The notes under the pieces: model-generated
What the model was told of the DNA's origin: nothing
What the model saw: the letters and a program-made list of their open reading frames with translations, nothing else
The model's database searches: none
In this document: in pieces, positions 34,380 to 48,400 of the stretch
Layout: every line of letters starts with the position of its first letter
Position numbering within the stretch: the first letter of the stretch is position 1
Translations under genes and position numbers: made by a program
DNA from: Abelmoschus esculentus
Taxonomy: Eukaryota; Streptophyta; Magnoliopsida; Malvales; Malvaceae
Assembly: GCA_035048815.1 (NCBI GenBank)
Contig: JAUCBN010000005.1
Span: 12,054,517 to 12,118,516, forward strand
DNA: 64,000 bases
Reading direction: 5' to 3'

Positions 34380-37270
34380 AAAAGGCTTTATTGAGAATCC
34401 GTTCGAATTTTAACCGAGTAAAAAGCTTAAAATTTTAGATTAATCTGTATACATTTGTTCAAAACCCCATATTCAACTATTTGAACTCATAAAATTAGAT
34501 TTAATAACATCTTGTTTTAGTTTTGTTGGGATTAGGACGTGGATGTCTAAAAAGGCTTTATAGAGAATCCTTTCGAATTTTATCCGAGTAAAAAGCTGAA
34601 AATTTTAGATTAATTTGTATAATTTTGTTCAAAACCCATATTTAACTATTTGAACTCATAAATTTTGATTTAACAACATCTGGTTTTCGTTTTGTTGGGA
34701 TTAAAATGTGCTTGTCAAAAAGGCTTTATAGAGAATCCGTTCAAATTTTAACCGAGTAAAAAGCTAAAAGTTTAAGATTAATCTGTATAATTTTGTTTAA
34801 AAGCTCATTGTTAACTATGTAAACTCATAAAATTTGATTTAATAACATCTGATTTTCGTTTTGTTGGGATTAAAACGTGCTTGTCTAAAAAGGCTTTATT
34901 GAGAATCCGTTCGAATTTTAACCGAGTAAAAAGCTGAAAATTTTAGATTAATCTATATAATTTTGTTCAAAAGCCCATAATTAACTATTTGAACTCATAA
35001 AATTTGATTTAACAACATCTTGTTTTGTTGTGTTGGATTAGAATGTGCATGTCTAAAAGGGCTTTATTGAGAATCTATTTAAATTTTAACCGAGTAAAAA
35101 GCTGAAAATTTTAGATTAATCTGTATACATTTGTTCAAAACCCCATATTCAACTATTTGAACTCATAAAATTAGATTTAATAACATCTTGTTTTAGTTTT
35201 GTTGGGATTAGGACGTGGATATCTAAAAAGGCTTTATAGAGAATCCGTTCGAATTTTAACCGAGTAAAAAGCTGAAACTTTTAGATTAATCAGTAGAATT
35301 TTGTTCAAAAGCCCATTGTTAACTATTTGAGCTCATAAAATTTGATTTAATAACATATGGTTTTCGTTTTGTTGGGATTAAAATGTGCTTGTCTAAAAAG
35401 GCTTTATAGAGAATCCGTTCGAATTTTAACCGAGTAAAAAGCTGGAAATTTTAGATTAATCTGTATAATTTTGTTCAAAACCCCATTGTTAACTATTTAA
35501 ACTCATAAAATTTGATTTAATAATATCTTGTTTTCGTATTGTTGGGATTAAAACGTGCATGTCTGAAAAGGCTTTGTTGAGAATCCTTTCAAATTTTAAC
35601 CGAGTAAAACGCTGGAAATTTTTGATTAATCAGTATACTTTTCTTCAAAACCCCATATTTAACTATTTGAACTCATAAAATTAGATTTAATAACATCTTG
35701 TTTTAGTTTTGTTGGGATTAGGACGTGGATGTCTAAAAAGGCTTTATAGAGAATTCGTTCGAATTTTAACCGAGTAAAAAGCTGAACATTTTTGATTAAT
35801 TTATATAATTTTATTCAAAAGCCCATTGTTAACTATCTGAAATCATAAAATTTGATTTAATAACATCTAGTTCTCGTTTTGCTGGGATTAGAAAGTGCCT
35901 GTCTAAAAAGGCTTTATTGAGAATTCGTTCGAATTATAACCGAGTAGAAAGCTGAAAATTTTAGATTAATTTGTATAATTTTGTTCAAAAGCCCACATTT
36001 AACTATTTGAACTCATAAATTTTTATTTAATAACATTTTGTTTTCATTATGTTGGGATTAAAACGTGCTTGTATAAAAAGGCTTTATAGAGAATCCGTTC
36101 GAATTTTAACCGAGTAAAAAACTAAAAATTTTGGACTAATCTGAACAAATTTTAATCAAAAGCCCATTGTTAACTATTTGAACTCATAAAATTTGATTTA
36201 ATAACATCTGGTTTTTGTTTTGCTGAGATTAGAACGTGCATGTCTAAAAAGGCTTTATTGAGAATCCGTTCGAATTTTAACCGAGTAAAAAGCTTAAAAT
36301 TTTAGATTAATTTGTATATATTTGTTCAAAACCCCATATTCAACTATTTGAACTCATAAAATTAGATTTAATAACATCTTGTTTTAGTTTTGTTGGGATT
36401 AGGAAGTGGATGTCTAAAAAGGCTTTATAGAGAATCCTTTCGAATTTTAACCGAGTAAAAAGCTGAAAATTTTAGATTAATTTGTATAATTTTGTTCAAA
36501 AGCCCATTGTTAACTATTTGAACTCATAAAATTTAATTTAACAATATCTGGTTTTGGTTTTGCTGGGATTAGAAAGTGCCTCTCTAAAAAGGCTTTATTG
36601 AGAATTCGTTCGAATTTTAACCGAGTAAAAAGCTAAAAATTTTAGATTAATCTGTATAATTTTGTTCAAAACCCTATTGTTAACTATTTGAACTCATAAA
36701 TTTTGATTTAACAACATCTGGTTTTCGTTTTGTTGGATTAAAATGTGCTTGTCAAAAAGGCTTTATAGAGAATCCGTTCAAATTTTAACCGAGTAAAAAG
36801 CTAAAAGTTTAAGATTAATCTGTATAATTTTGTTTAAAAGCTCATTGTTAACTATGTAAACTCATAAAATTTGATTTAATAACATCTGGTTTTCGTTTTG
36901 TTGGGATTAAAACGTGCTTGTCTAAAAAGGCTTTATTGAGAATCCGTTCGAATTTTAACCGAGTAAAAAGCTGAAAATTTTAGATTAATCTGTATAATTT
37001 TGTTCAAAAGCCCATAATTAACTATTTGAACTCATAAAATTTGATTTAACAACATCTTGTTTTGTTGTGTTGGATTAGAATGTGCATGTCTAAAAGGGCT
37101 TTATTGAGAATCTATTTAAATTTTAACCGAGTAAAAAGCTGAAAATTTTAGATTAATCTGTATACATTTGTTCAAAACCCCATATTCAACTATTTGAACT
37201 CATAAAATTAGATTTAATAACATCTTGTTTTAGTTTTGTTGGGATTAGGACGTGTATGTCTAAAAAGGCT
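34380..37270. repeat. 11/12-monomer duplication
   Basis: Matching landmarks are 1867 bp apart at the left (34451 and 36318) and 2037 bp apart at the right (34761 and 36798; 35071 and 37108). The difference is one 170-bp monomer, so the second copy gained, or the first lost, a monomer near 36480-36650. Shared variants include GCTAAAAGTTTAAGATTAAT, TATGTAAACTC, TTGTTTTGTTGTGTTGGATTA and GAATCTATTTAAATTTT. Confidence 0.8.
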
Positions 37271-37290
37271 TTATAGAGAATCCGTGCGAA

Positions 37291-40200
37291 TTTTAAATGA
37301 GTAAAAATCTGAAAGTTTTAGATTAATCTGTAGAATTTTGTTAAAAAGCCCATATTTAACTATTTGAAATCATAAATTTTGATTTAACAACATCTGGTTT
37401 TGGTTTTGTTGGGATTAAAACGTGCTTGTCTAAAAATGCTTTATAGAGAATCCATTAGAATTTTAACCGAGTAAAAAGCTGAAAATTATAGATTAATTTG
37501 TATAATTTTATTCAAAAGCCCATTGTTAACTTTTTGAACTCATAAAATTTGATTTAATAACATCTTGTTTTCGTTTTGCTGGGATTAGAACGTGCATGTC
37601 TAAAAAGGCTTTACTGAGAATCCGTTTGAATTTTAACCGAGTAAAAAGCTGAAAATTTTAGATTAATCTGTATAATTTTTTCAAAAGCCCATATTTAACT
37701 ATTTGAGCTCATAAATTTTAATTTAGCAACATCTAATTTTTGTTTTGTTGGAATTAAAACGTGCTTGTCTAAAAAGGCTTTATAGAGAATCCATTAGAAT
37801 TTTAACCGTGTAAAATGCTCAAAATTTTAGATTAATTTATATAATTTTATTCATAATCCCGTTGTTAACTATTTGAACTCATAAATTTTGATTTAATAAC
37901 ATCTGGTTTTGTTTTCCTGTGATTAGGACGTGTATGTCTAAAACATCTTTATTGAGAATCCGTTCGAATTTTAAGCGAGTAAAAAGCTGAAAATTTTAGA
38001 TTAATCCGTATAATTTTGTTCAAAAGCCCATTGTTAACTATTTGAACTCATAAAATTTGATTTAATAACATCTGGTTTTCGTTTTGCTAGGATTAGGACG
38101 TGCATGTCTAAAAAGGCTTTATAGAGAATCCGTTCGAATTTTAACCGAGTAAAATGCTGAAAATTTTAGATTAATCTGTATAATTTTGTTCAAAAGCATT
38201 TTGTTAACTATTCGAACTCATAAAATTTGATTTAATAACATCTAGTTTTCATTTTGCTGGGATTAGAACATGAATGTCTAAAAAGGCTTTATAGAGAATC
38301 CGTTCGAATTTTAACCGAGTAAAAAGCTGAAAATTTTAGATTAATCTGTATAATTTTGTTCAAAAGCCCATTGTTAACTATTTGAACTCATAAAATTTGA
38401 TTTAATAACATCTGGTTTTCGTTTTGCTGGGATTAGAACATGCATGTCTAAAAAGGTTTTATTGAGAATCCATTCGAATTTTAACCGAGTAAAAAGCTGA
38501 AAATTTAAGATTAATCTGTATAATTTTGTCCAAAAGCCCATATTTAGCTATTTGAGCTCATAAATTTTGATTTAATTACATCTGGTTTTCGTTTTGCTGG
38601 GATTAGAAAGTGCATGTCTAAAAAGGCTTTATTGAGAATAAGTTCGAATTTTAAATGAGTAAAAATCTGAAAGTTTTAGATTAATCTGTATAATTTCGTT
38701 CAAAAGCCCATATTTAACTATTTGAAATCATAAATTTTGATTTAACAACATCTGGTTTTGGTTTTGTTGGGATTAAAACGTACTTGTCTAAAAAGGCTTT
38801 AGAGAGAATCCATTAGAATTTTAACCAAGTAAAAAGCTGAAAATTTTACATTAATTTGTATAATTTTATTCAAAAGCTCATTGTTAACTTTTTGAACTCA
38901 TAAAATTTGATTTAATAACATCTTGTTTTCGTTTTGCTGGGATTAGAACGTGCATGTCTAAAAAGGCTTTATTGGGAATCCGTTCGAATTTTAACCGAGT
39001 AAAAAGCTGAAAATTTTAGATTAATCTGTATGATTTTGTTCAAAAGCCCATTGTTAACTATTTGAACTCATAATATTTGATTTAATAACATCTGGTTTTC
39101 GTTTTGTGGGATTAGAACGTGCATGTCTAAAAAGGCTTTATTGAGAATCCGTTCGAATTTTAATCGAGAAAAAAGTTGAGAATTTTAGATTAATCTGTAT
39201 AATTTTGTTCAAAAGCCCATTGTTAACTATTTGAACTCATAAAATTTGATTTAATAACATCTGGTTTTCGTTTTGTTGGGATTAAAACGTGCTTGTCTAA
39301 AAAGGCTTTATAGAGAATCCGTTCGAATTTTAACCGAGTAAAAAGCTGAAAATTATAGATTAATCTGTATAATTTTTTTCAAATCCCATTGTTAACTATT
39401 TGAACTTCTCAAAATTTGATTTAATAACATTTTCTTTTTGTTTTGCTGGGATAAGAACGTGAATGTCTAAACAGGCTTTATTGAGAATCCGTTCGAATTT
39501 TAACCGAGTAAAAAGCTGAAAATTTTAGATTAATTTGTATAATTTTGTTCAAAAGCCCATTGTTAACTATTTGAACTCATAAAATTTGATTTTATAACAT
39601 CTGATTTTCGTTTTGTTGGAATTAAAATGTGCTTGTCTAAAAAGGCTTTATAGAGAATCCGTTCGAATTTTAACCGTGTAAAAAGCTGAAAATTATAGAT
39701 TAATCTGTATAATTTTGTTCAAATCCCATTGTTAACTATTTGAACTCATCAAAATTTGTTTTAATATCATCTTGTTTTCGTTTTGTTGGGACTAGAACGT
39801 ACATGTGTAAAAAGGCTTTATTAAGAATCCGTTCGAATTTTAACCAAGTAAAAAGCTGAAAATTTTAGATTAATCTGTATAATTTTGTTCAAAAGCCAAT
39901 ATTTAACTATTTGAACTCATAAATTTTGATTTAACAACATCTGGTTTTCGTTTTGTTGGGATTAAAACGTGCTTGTCTAAAAAGGCTTTATAGAGAATCC
40001 GTTCGAATTTTAACCGAGTAAAAAGCTGAAAATTATAGATTAATCTGTATAATTTTGTTCAAATCCCATTGTTAACTATTTGAACTTATCAAAACTTGAT
40101 TTAATAACATTTTCTTTTTGTTTTGCTTGGATTAGAACGTGCATGTCTAAACAGGCTTTATTGAGAATCCGTTCGAATTTTAACCGAGTAAAAAGCTTAA

Positions 40201-43200
40201 AATTTTAGATTAATCTGTATAATTTTCTTCAAAAGCCCATTGTTAACTATTTGAACTCATAAAATTTGATTTAGTAACATCTGGTTTTCGTTTTACTGGG
40301 ATTAGAACGTGCATGTCTAAAAAGGCTTTATTGAGAATCAGTTCGAATTTTAAATGAGTAAAAATCTGAAAGTTTTAGATTAATCTGTAGAATTTTGTTA
40401 AAAAGCCCATATTTAACTATTTGAAATCATAAATTTTGATTTAACAACATCTGGTTTTGGTTTTGTTGGGATTAAAACGTGCTTGTCTAAAAATGCTTTA
40501 TAGAGAATCCATTAGAATTTTAACCGAGTAAAAAGCTGAAAATTATAGATTAATTTGTATAATTTTATTCAAAAGCCCATTGTTAACTTTTTGAACTCAT
40601 AAAATTTGATTTAATAACATCTTGTTTTCGTTTTGCTGGGATTAGAACGTGCATGTCTAAAAAGGCTTTACTGAGAATCCGTTTGAATTTTAACCGAGTA
40701 AAAAGCTGGAAATTTTAGATTAATCTGTATAATTTTTTCAAAAGCCCATATTTAACTATTTGAGCTCATAAATTTTGATTTAGCAACATCTGATTTTTGT
40801 TTTGTTGGAATTAAAACGTGCTTGTCTAAAAAGGCTTTATAGAGAATCCATTAGAATTTTAACCGTGTAAAATGCTCAAAATTTTAGATTAATTTATATA
40901 ATTTTATTCATAATCCCGTTGTTAACTATTTGAACTCATAAATTTTGATTTAATAACATCTGGTTTTGTTTTCCTGTGATTAGGACGTGTATGTCTAAAA
41001 CATCTTTATTGAGAATCCGTTCGAATTTTAAGCGAGTAAAAAGCTGAAAATTTTAGATTAATCCGTATAATTTTGTTCAAAAGCCCATTGTTAACTATTT
41101 GAACTCATAAAATTTGATTTAATAACATCTGGTTTTCGTTTTGCTAGGATTAGGACGTGCATGTCTAAAAAGGCTTTATAGAGAATCCGTTCGAATTTTA
41201 ACCGAGTAAAATGCTGAAAATTTTAGATTAATCTGTATAATTTTGTTCAAAAGCATTTTGTTAACTATTCGAACTCATAAAATTTGATTTAATAACATCT
41301 AGTTTTCATTTTGCTGGGATTAGAACATGAATGTCTAAAAAGGCTTTATAGAGAATCCGTTCGAATTTTAACCGAGTAAAAAGCTGAAAATTTTAGATTA
41401 ATCTGTATAATTTTGTTCAAAAGCCCATTGTTAACTATTTGAACTCATAAAATTTGATTTAATAACATCTGGTTTTCGTTTTGCTGGGATTAGAACATGC
41501 ATGTCTAAAAAGGTTTTATTGAGAATCCATTCGAATTTTAACCGAGTAAAAAGCTGAAAATTTAAGATTAATCTGTATAATTTTGTCCAAAAGCCCATAT
41601 TTAGCTATTTGAGCTCATAAATTTTGATTTAATTACATCTGGTTTTCGTTTTGCTGGGATTAGAAAGTGCATGTCTAAAAAGGCTTTATTGAGAATAAGT
41701 TCGAATTTTAAATGAGTAAAAATCTGAAAGTTTTAGATTAATCTATATAATTTCGTTCAAAAGCCCATATTTAACTATTTGAAATCATAAATTTTGATTT
41801 AACAACATCTGGTTTTGGTTTTGTTGGGATTAAAACGTACTTGTCTAAAAAGGCTTTAGAGAGAATCCATTAGAATTTTAACGGAGTAAAAAGCTGAAAA
41901 TTTTACATTAATTTGTATAATTTTATTCAAAAGCTCATTGTTAACTTTTTGAACTCATAAAATTTGATTTAATAACATCTTGTTTTCGTTTTGCTGGGAT
42001 TAGAACGTGCATGTCTAAAAAGGCTTTATTGAGAATCCGTTCGTATTTTAACCGAGTAAAAAGCTGAAAATTTTAGATTAATCTGTATGATTTTGTTCAA
42101 AAGCCCATTGTTAACTATTTGAACTCATAATATTTGATTTAATAACATCTGGTTTTCGTTTTGTGGGATTAGAACGTGCATGTCTAAAAAGGCTTTATTG
42201 AGAATCCGTTCGAATTTTAATCGAGAAAAAAGTTGAGAATTTTAGATTAATCTGTATAATTTTGTTCAAAAGCCCATTGTTAACTATTTGAACTCCTAAA
42301 ATTTGATTTAATAACATCTGGTTTTCGTTTTGTTGGGATTAAAACGTGCTTGTCTAAAAAGGCTTTATAGAGAATCCGTTCGAATTTTAACCGAGTAAAA
42401 AGCTGAAAATTATAGATTAATCTGTATAATTTTGTTCAAATCCCATTGTTAACTATTTGAACTTCTCAAAATTTGATTTAATAACATTTGCTTTTTGTTT
42501 TGCTGGGATAAGAACGTGAATGTCTAAACAGGCTTTATTGAGAATCCGTTCGAATTTTAACCGAGTAAAAAGCTGAAAATTTTAGATTAATTTGTATAAT
42601 TTTGTTCAAAAGCCCATTGTTAACTATTTGAACTCATAAAATTTGATTTTATAACATCTGATTTTCGTTTTGTTGGAATTAAAATGTGCTTGTCTAAAAA
42701 GGCTTTATAGAGAATCCGTTCGAATTTTAACCGTGTAAAAAGCTGAAAATTATAGATTAATCTGTATAATTTTGTTCAAATCCCATTGTTAACTATTTGA
42801 ACTCATCAAAATTTGTTTTAATATCATCTTGTTTTCGTTTTGCTGGGACTAGAACGTACATGTGTAAAAAGGCTTTATTAAGAATCCGTTCGAATTTTAA
42901 CCAAGTAAAAAGCTGAAAATTTTAGATTAATCTGTATAATTTTGTTCAAAAGCCAATATTTAACTATTTGAACTCATAAATTTTGATTTAACAACATCTG
43001 GTTTTCGTTTTGTTGGGATTAAAACGTGCTTGTCTAAAAAGGCTTTATAGAGAATCCGTTCGAATTTTAACCGAGTAAAAAGCTGAAAATTATAGATTAA
43101 TCTGTATAATTTTGTTCAAATCCCATTGTTAACTATTTGAACTTATCAAAACTTGATTTAATAACATTTTCTTTTTGTTTTGCTTGGATTAGAACGTGCA

Positions 43201-43770
43201 TGTCTAAACAGGCTTTATTGAGAATCCGTTCGAATTTTAACCGAGTAAAAAGCTTAAAATTTTAGATTAATCTGTATAATTTTCTTCAAAAGCCCATTGT
43301 TAACTATTTGAACTCATAAAATTTGATTTAGTAACATCTGGTTTTCGTTTTACTGGGATTAGAACGTGCATGTCTAAAAAGGCTTTATTGAGAATCAGTT
43401 CGAATTTTAAATGAGTAAAAATCTGAAAGTTTTAGATTAATCTGTAGAATTTTGTTAAAAAGCCCATATTTAACTATTTGAAATCATAAATTTTGATTTA
43501 ACAACATCTGGTTTTGGTTTTGTTGGGATTAAAACGTGCTTGTCTAAAAATGCTTTATAGAGAATCCATTAGAATTTTAACCGAGTAAAAAGCTGAAAAT
43601 TATAGATTAATTTGTATAATTTTATTCAAAAGCCCATTGTTAACTTTTTGAACTCATAAAATTTGATTTAATAACATCTTGTTTTCGTTTTGCTGGGATT
43701 AGAACGTGCATGTCTAAAAAGGCTTTACTGAGAATCCGTTTGAATTTTAACCGAGTAAAAAGATGAATAA
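37291..43770. repeat. 18-monomer HOR, 3057 bp, two full copies plus partial third
   Basis: TTTTAAATGAGTAAAAATCT recurs at 37291, 40348 and 43405, 3057 bp apart each time (18 x 170 minus 3). All rare variants follow in the same order, such as AACCGTGTAAAATGCTC, CATAATCCCGTTG, GTTTTCCTGTGATTAGG, GCATTTTGTTAACTATTCG and TTGTGGGATTAG. Differences are scattered single bases. Inside the unit the TTTTAAATGAG block recurs 1358 bp in (38649 and 41706), so the 18-mer itself contains an older 8-monomer-spaced duplication. The third copy is lost after about 43760. Confidence 0.93.
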
Positions 43771-46700
43771 TTTAGATTAATCTGTATAATTTTGTTCAAA
43801 AGCCCATTGTTAACTATTTGAACTCATAAAATTTGATTTAACAATATCTGGATTTGGTTTTGTTGGGATTAGAAAGTGCCTCTCTAAAAAGGCTTTATTG
43901 AGAATTCGTTCGAATTATAACCGAGTAAAAAGCTGAAAATTTTAGATTAATCTGTATAATTTTGTTCAAAAGCCCATATTTAACTATTTGAACTCATAAA
44001 TTTTGATTTAACAACATCTGGTTTTCGTTTTGTTGGGATTAAAACGTGCTTGTCTAAAAAGTCTTTATAGAGAATCTATTCGAATTTTAACAGAGTAAAA
44101 AGCTGAAAATTTTTGATTAATCTGTACAAATTTTATTCAAAATCCCATTGTTAACATCTGGTTTTCCTTTTGCTGGGATTAGAACGTGCATGCCTAAAAA
44201 GGCTTTATTGAGAATCCGTTCGATTTTTTTTTTTGATTCAAATCTGTTCGAATTTTAACCAAGTAAAAAGCTGAAAAATTTTAGATTAATCTGTATAATT
44301 TTGTTCAAAACTAATTGTTAACTATTTGAACTCATAAAATTTGATTTAACAACATCTGGTTTTCGTTTTGTTGGGATTGAAACGTGCTTGTTTAAAAAGG
44401 CTTTATAGAGAATCCTTTCGAATTTTAACAGAGTAAAAAGCTGAAAATTTTAGATTAATCTGTATAATTTTGTTCAAATACCCATAGTTAACTATTTGAA
44501 CTCATAAAATTTGATTTCATAACATCTGGTTTTCGTTTTCTTGTGATTAGGACGTGCATGTCTAAAAAGTCTTTATTGAGAATCCGTTCGAATTTTAGCC
44601 GAGTAAAAAGCTGAAAATTTTAGATTAATCTGTATAATTTTGTTCAAATACCCATTGTTAACTATTTGAACTCATAAAATTTGATTTCATAACATATGGT
44701 TTTCGTTTTGCTGGGATTAGGACGTGCATGTCTAAAAAGTCTTTATTGAGAATCTATTCGAATTTTAACGTAGTAAAAAGCTGAAAATTTTAGATTAATC
44801 TGTATAATTTTGTTCAAAAGCCCATTGTTAACTATTTGAACTCATAAAATTTTATTTTATAACATCTGGTTTTCGTTTTGCTGGGACTAGAACGTACATG
44901 TCTAAAAAGGCTTTATTGAGAATCCGTTCGAATTTTAACCAGTAAAAAGCTGAAAATTTTATATTAATTTGTATAATTTTGTTCAAAATCCCATATTTAA
45001 CTATTTGAACTCATAAATTTTTATATAACATCTGGTTTTCGTTTTGTTGGGATTAAAACGTGCTTGTCTAAAAAGTCTTTATAGAGAATCCGTTCGAATT
45101 TTAACCGGGATTAAATTTTAGATTAATTTGTATAATTTTATTCAAAAACCCATTGTTAACTATTTGAACTCATAAAATTTGATTTAATAACATCTGGTTT
45201 TCCTTTTGCTGGGATTAGAACGTGCATGTCTAAAAAGGCTTTATTGAGAATCCGTTTGAATTTTTTTTTTGATTCAAATCTGTTCGAATTTTAACCGAGT
45301 AAAAAGCTGAAAAATTTTAGATTAATTTGTATAATTTTGTTCGAAACTCATTGTTAACTATTTGAACTCATAAAATTTGATTTAATAACATCTAGTTTTC
45401 GTTTTGCTGGGATTAGAACGTCCATGTCTAAAACGGCTTTATTCAGAATGCGTTCGAATTTTAACCGAGTAAAAAGCTGAAAATTTTAGATTAATCTGTA
45501 TAATTTTGATCAAAAGCCCATATTTAACTATTTGAAGTCAAAAATTTTGATTTAACAACATATGGTTTTCGTTTTGTTGGGATTGAAACGTGCTTGTTTA
45601 AAAAGGCTTTATAGAGAATCCGTTCGAATTTTAACAGAGTAAAATGCTGGAAATTTTAGATTAATCTGTATAATTTTGTTCAAAAGCCCATAGTTAACTA
45701 TTTGAACTCATAAAATTTGATTTCATAACATCTGGTTTTCGTTTTCTTGTGATTAGGACGTGCATGTCTAAAAAGTCTTTATTGAGAATCCGTTCGAATT
45801 TTAACCGAGTAAAAAGCTGAAAATTTTAGATTAATCTGTATAATTTTGTTCAAATACCCATTGTTAACTATTTGAACTCATAAAATTTGATTTCATAACA
45901 TATGGTTTTCGTTTTGCTGGGATTAGGACGTGCATGTTTAAAAAGTCTTTATTGAGAATCTATTCGAATTTTAACGGAGTAAAAAGCTAAAAATTTTAGA
46001 TTAATCTATATAATTTTGTTCAAAAGCCCATTGTTAACTATTTGAACTCATAAAATTTGATTTTATAACATATGGTTTTCGTTTTGCTGGGACTAGAACG
46101 TACATGTCTAAAAAGGCTTTATTGAGAATCCGTTCGAATTTTAACCAAGTAAAAAGCTGAAAATTTTATATTAATCTGTATAATTTTGTTCAAAATCCCA
46201 TATTTAACTATTTGAACTCATAAATTTTTATTTAACATCTGGTTTTCGTTTTATTGGGATTAAAACGTGCTTGTCTAAAAAGTCTTTATAGAGAATCCGT
46301 TCGAATTTTAACCGAGTAAAAAGCTGAAAATTATAGATTAATCTGTATAATTTTGTTCAAATCCCATTGTTAACTATTTGAACTCATCAAAATTTGGTTT
46401 AATAACATTTGGTTTTTGTTTTGCTGGGATTAGAACGTGCATGTCTAAAAAGGCTTTATTGAGAATCCGTTCGAATTTTAACCGAGTAAAAAGCTGAAAA
46501 TTTTAGATTAATCTGTACAATTTTGTTTAAAAGCCCATTGTTAACTATTTGAACTCATACAATTTGACTTAATAACATGTTGTTTTCGTTTTGTTGGGAT
46601 TAGAACGAGCATGTCTAAAAAGGCTTTATTGAGAATTCGTTCGAATTTTAACCAAGAAAAAAGCTGAAAATTTTAGATTAATCTGTATATTTTATTCAGA

Positions 46701-48400
46701 AGCCCATATTTAACTATTTGAACTCATAAATTTTGATTTAAGAACATCTGGTTTTCCTTTTGTTGGGACTAAAACGTGCTTGTCTAAAAAAGCTTTATAG
46801 AGAATCCGTTCGAATTTTAAGCGGGTAAAAAGATGAAAATTTTAGATTATTCTGTATATTTTTGTTCAAAAGCCCATATTTAACTATTTGAACTCATAAA
46901 ATTTGATTTAATAACATCTGGTTTTTGTTTTGCTATGATTAGGACGTGCATGTCTAAAAAGGCTTCATAGAGAATCCGTTCGAATTTTAACCGAGTAAAA
47001 TGCTGAAAATTTTAGATTAATCTGTATAATTTTGTTCAAAAGCCCATTATTAACTATTTGAACTCATAAAATTTGATTTCATAACATATGGTTTTCGTTT
47101 TGCTGGGATTAGGACGTGCATGTCTAAAAAGTCTTTATTGAGAATCTATTCGATTTTTAACGGAGTAAAAAGCTGAAAATTTTAGATTAATCTATATAAT
47201 TTTGTTCAAAAGCCCATTGTTAACTATTTGAACTCATAAAATTTGATTTTATAACATATGGTTTTCGTTTTGCTGGGACTAGAACGTACATGTCTAAAAA
47301 GACTTTATTGAGAATCCGTTCGAATTTTAACCGAGTAAAAAGCTGAAAATTTTATATTAATCTGTATAATTTTGTTCAAAAGCCCATATTTAACAATTTG
47401 AACTCATAAATTTTTATTTAACATCTGGATTTCGTTTTGTTGGGATTAAAACATGCTTGTCTAAAAAGGCTTTATAGAGAATCCGTTGAATTTTAATCGA
47501 GTAAAAAGCTAAAAATTATAGATTAATCTGTATAATTTTGTTCAAAGCCCATTGTTAACTATTTGAACTCATCAAAATTTGGTTTAATAACATTTGGTTT
47601 TTGTTTTGCTGGGATTAGAACGTGCATGTCTAAAAAGGCTTTATTGAGAATTCGTTCGAATTTTAACCGAGTAAAAAGCTGAAAATTTTAGATTAATCTG
47701 TATAATTTTGATCAAAAGCCTATATTTAACTATTTGAACTCATTAATTTTGATTTAACAACATCTGGTTTTCGTTTCGTTGGGATTAAAACATGCTTGTA
47801 TAAAAAGGCTTTATAGAGAATCCGTTCGAATTTTAACCGACTAAAAAGCTGAAAATTTTAAATTAATCTGTATAATTTTGTTCGAAAGCCCATTGTTAGC
47901 TATTTCAACTCATAAAATTTGATTTAATAACATATGGTTTTCGTTTTGCTGGCATTAGAACGTGCATGTCTAAAAAGTCTTTATTGAGAATCCGTTCGAA
48001 TTTTAACCGAGTAAAAAGCTGAAAATTTTAGATTAATCTGTATAATTTTGTTCAAATACCCATTGTTAACTATTTGAACTCATAAAATTTGATTTCATAA
48101 CATATGGTTTTCGTTTTGCTGGGATTAGGACGTGCATGTCTAAAAAGTCTTTATTGAGAATCTATTCGAATTTTAACGGAGTAAAAAGCTGAAAATTTTA
48201 GATTAATCTATATAATTTTGTTCAAAAGCCCATTGTTAACTATTTGAACTCATAAAATTTGATTTTATAACATATGGTTTTCGTTTTGCTGGGACTAGAA
48301 CGTGCATGTCTAAAAAGGCATTATTGAGAATCCGCTCGAATTTTAACCGAGTAAAAAGTTGAAAATTTTAGATGAATTTATATAATTTTGTTCAAAAGCC
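43770..48400. repeat. Irregular 6- to 7-monomer HOR zone
   Basis: The marker AATCTATTCGA, followed by a TTTAACG variant, occurs at 44751, 45957, 47143 and 48159, spaced 1206, 1186 and 1016 bp. Other shared variants around it include GATTTCATAACATATGG, GATTAGGACGTGCATG, AAAAAGTCTTTATTGAG and GGGACTAGAACGTACATG. The unit clearly changes by whole monomers between copies, so homogenisation here is incomplete or ongoing. Confidence 0.75.
44221..45300. repeat. Poly-T mini-insertion carried in two satellite monomers
   Basis: At 44223-44245 and 45259-45281 a monomer is interrupted after CCGTTCGA or CCGTTTGAA by a run of T, then GATTCAAAT, then CTGTTCGAA that repeats the monomer sequence just before the insertion. 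GATTCAAATC starts at 44235 and 45271, 1036 bp apart (six monomers plus 16 bp). The shape (short duplication, T-run, a few extra bases) resembles an extremely 5'-truncated LINE insertion on the - strand, later copied with the surrounding monomers. Confidence 0.7.
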
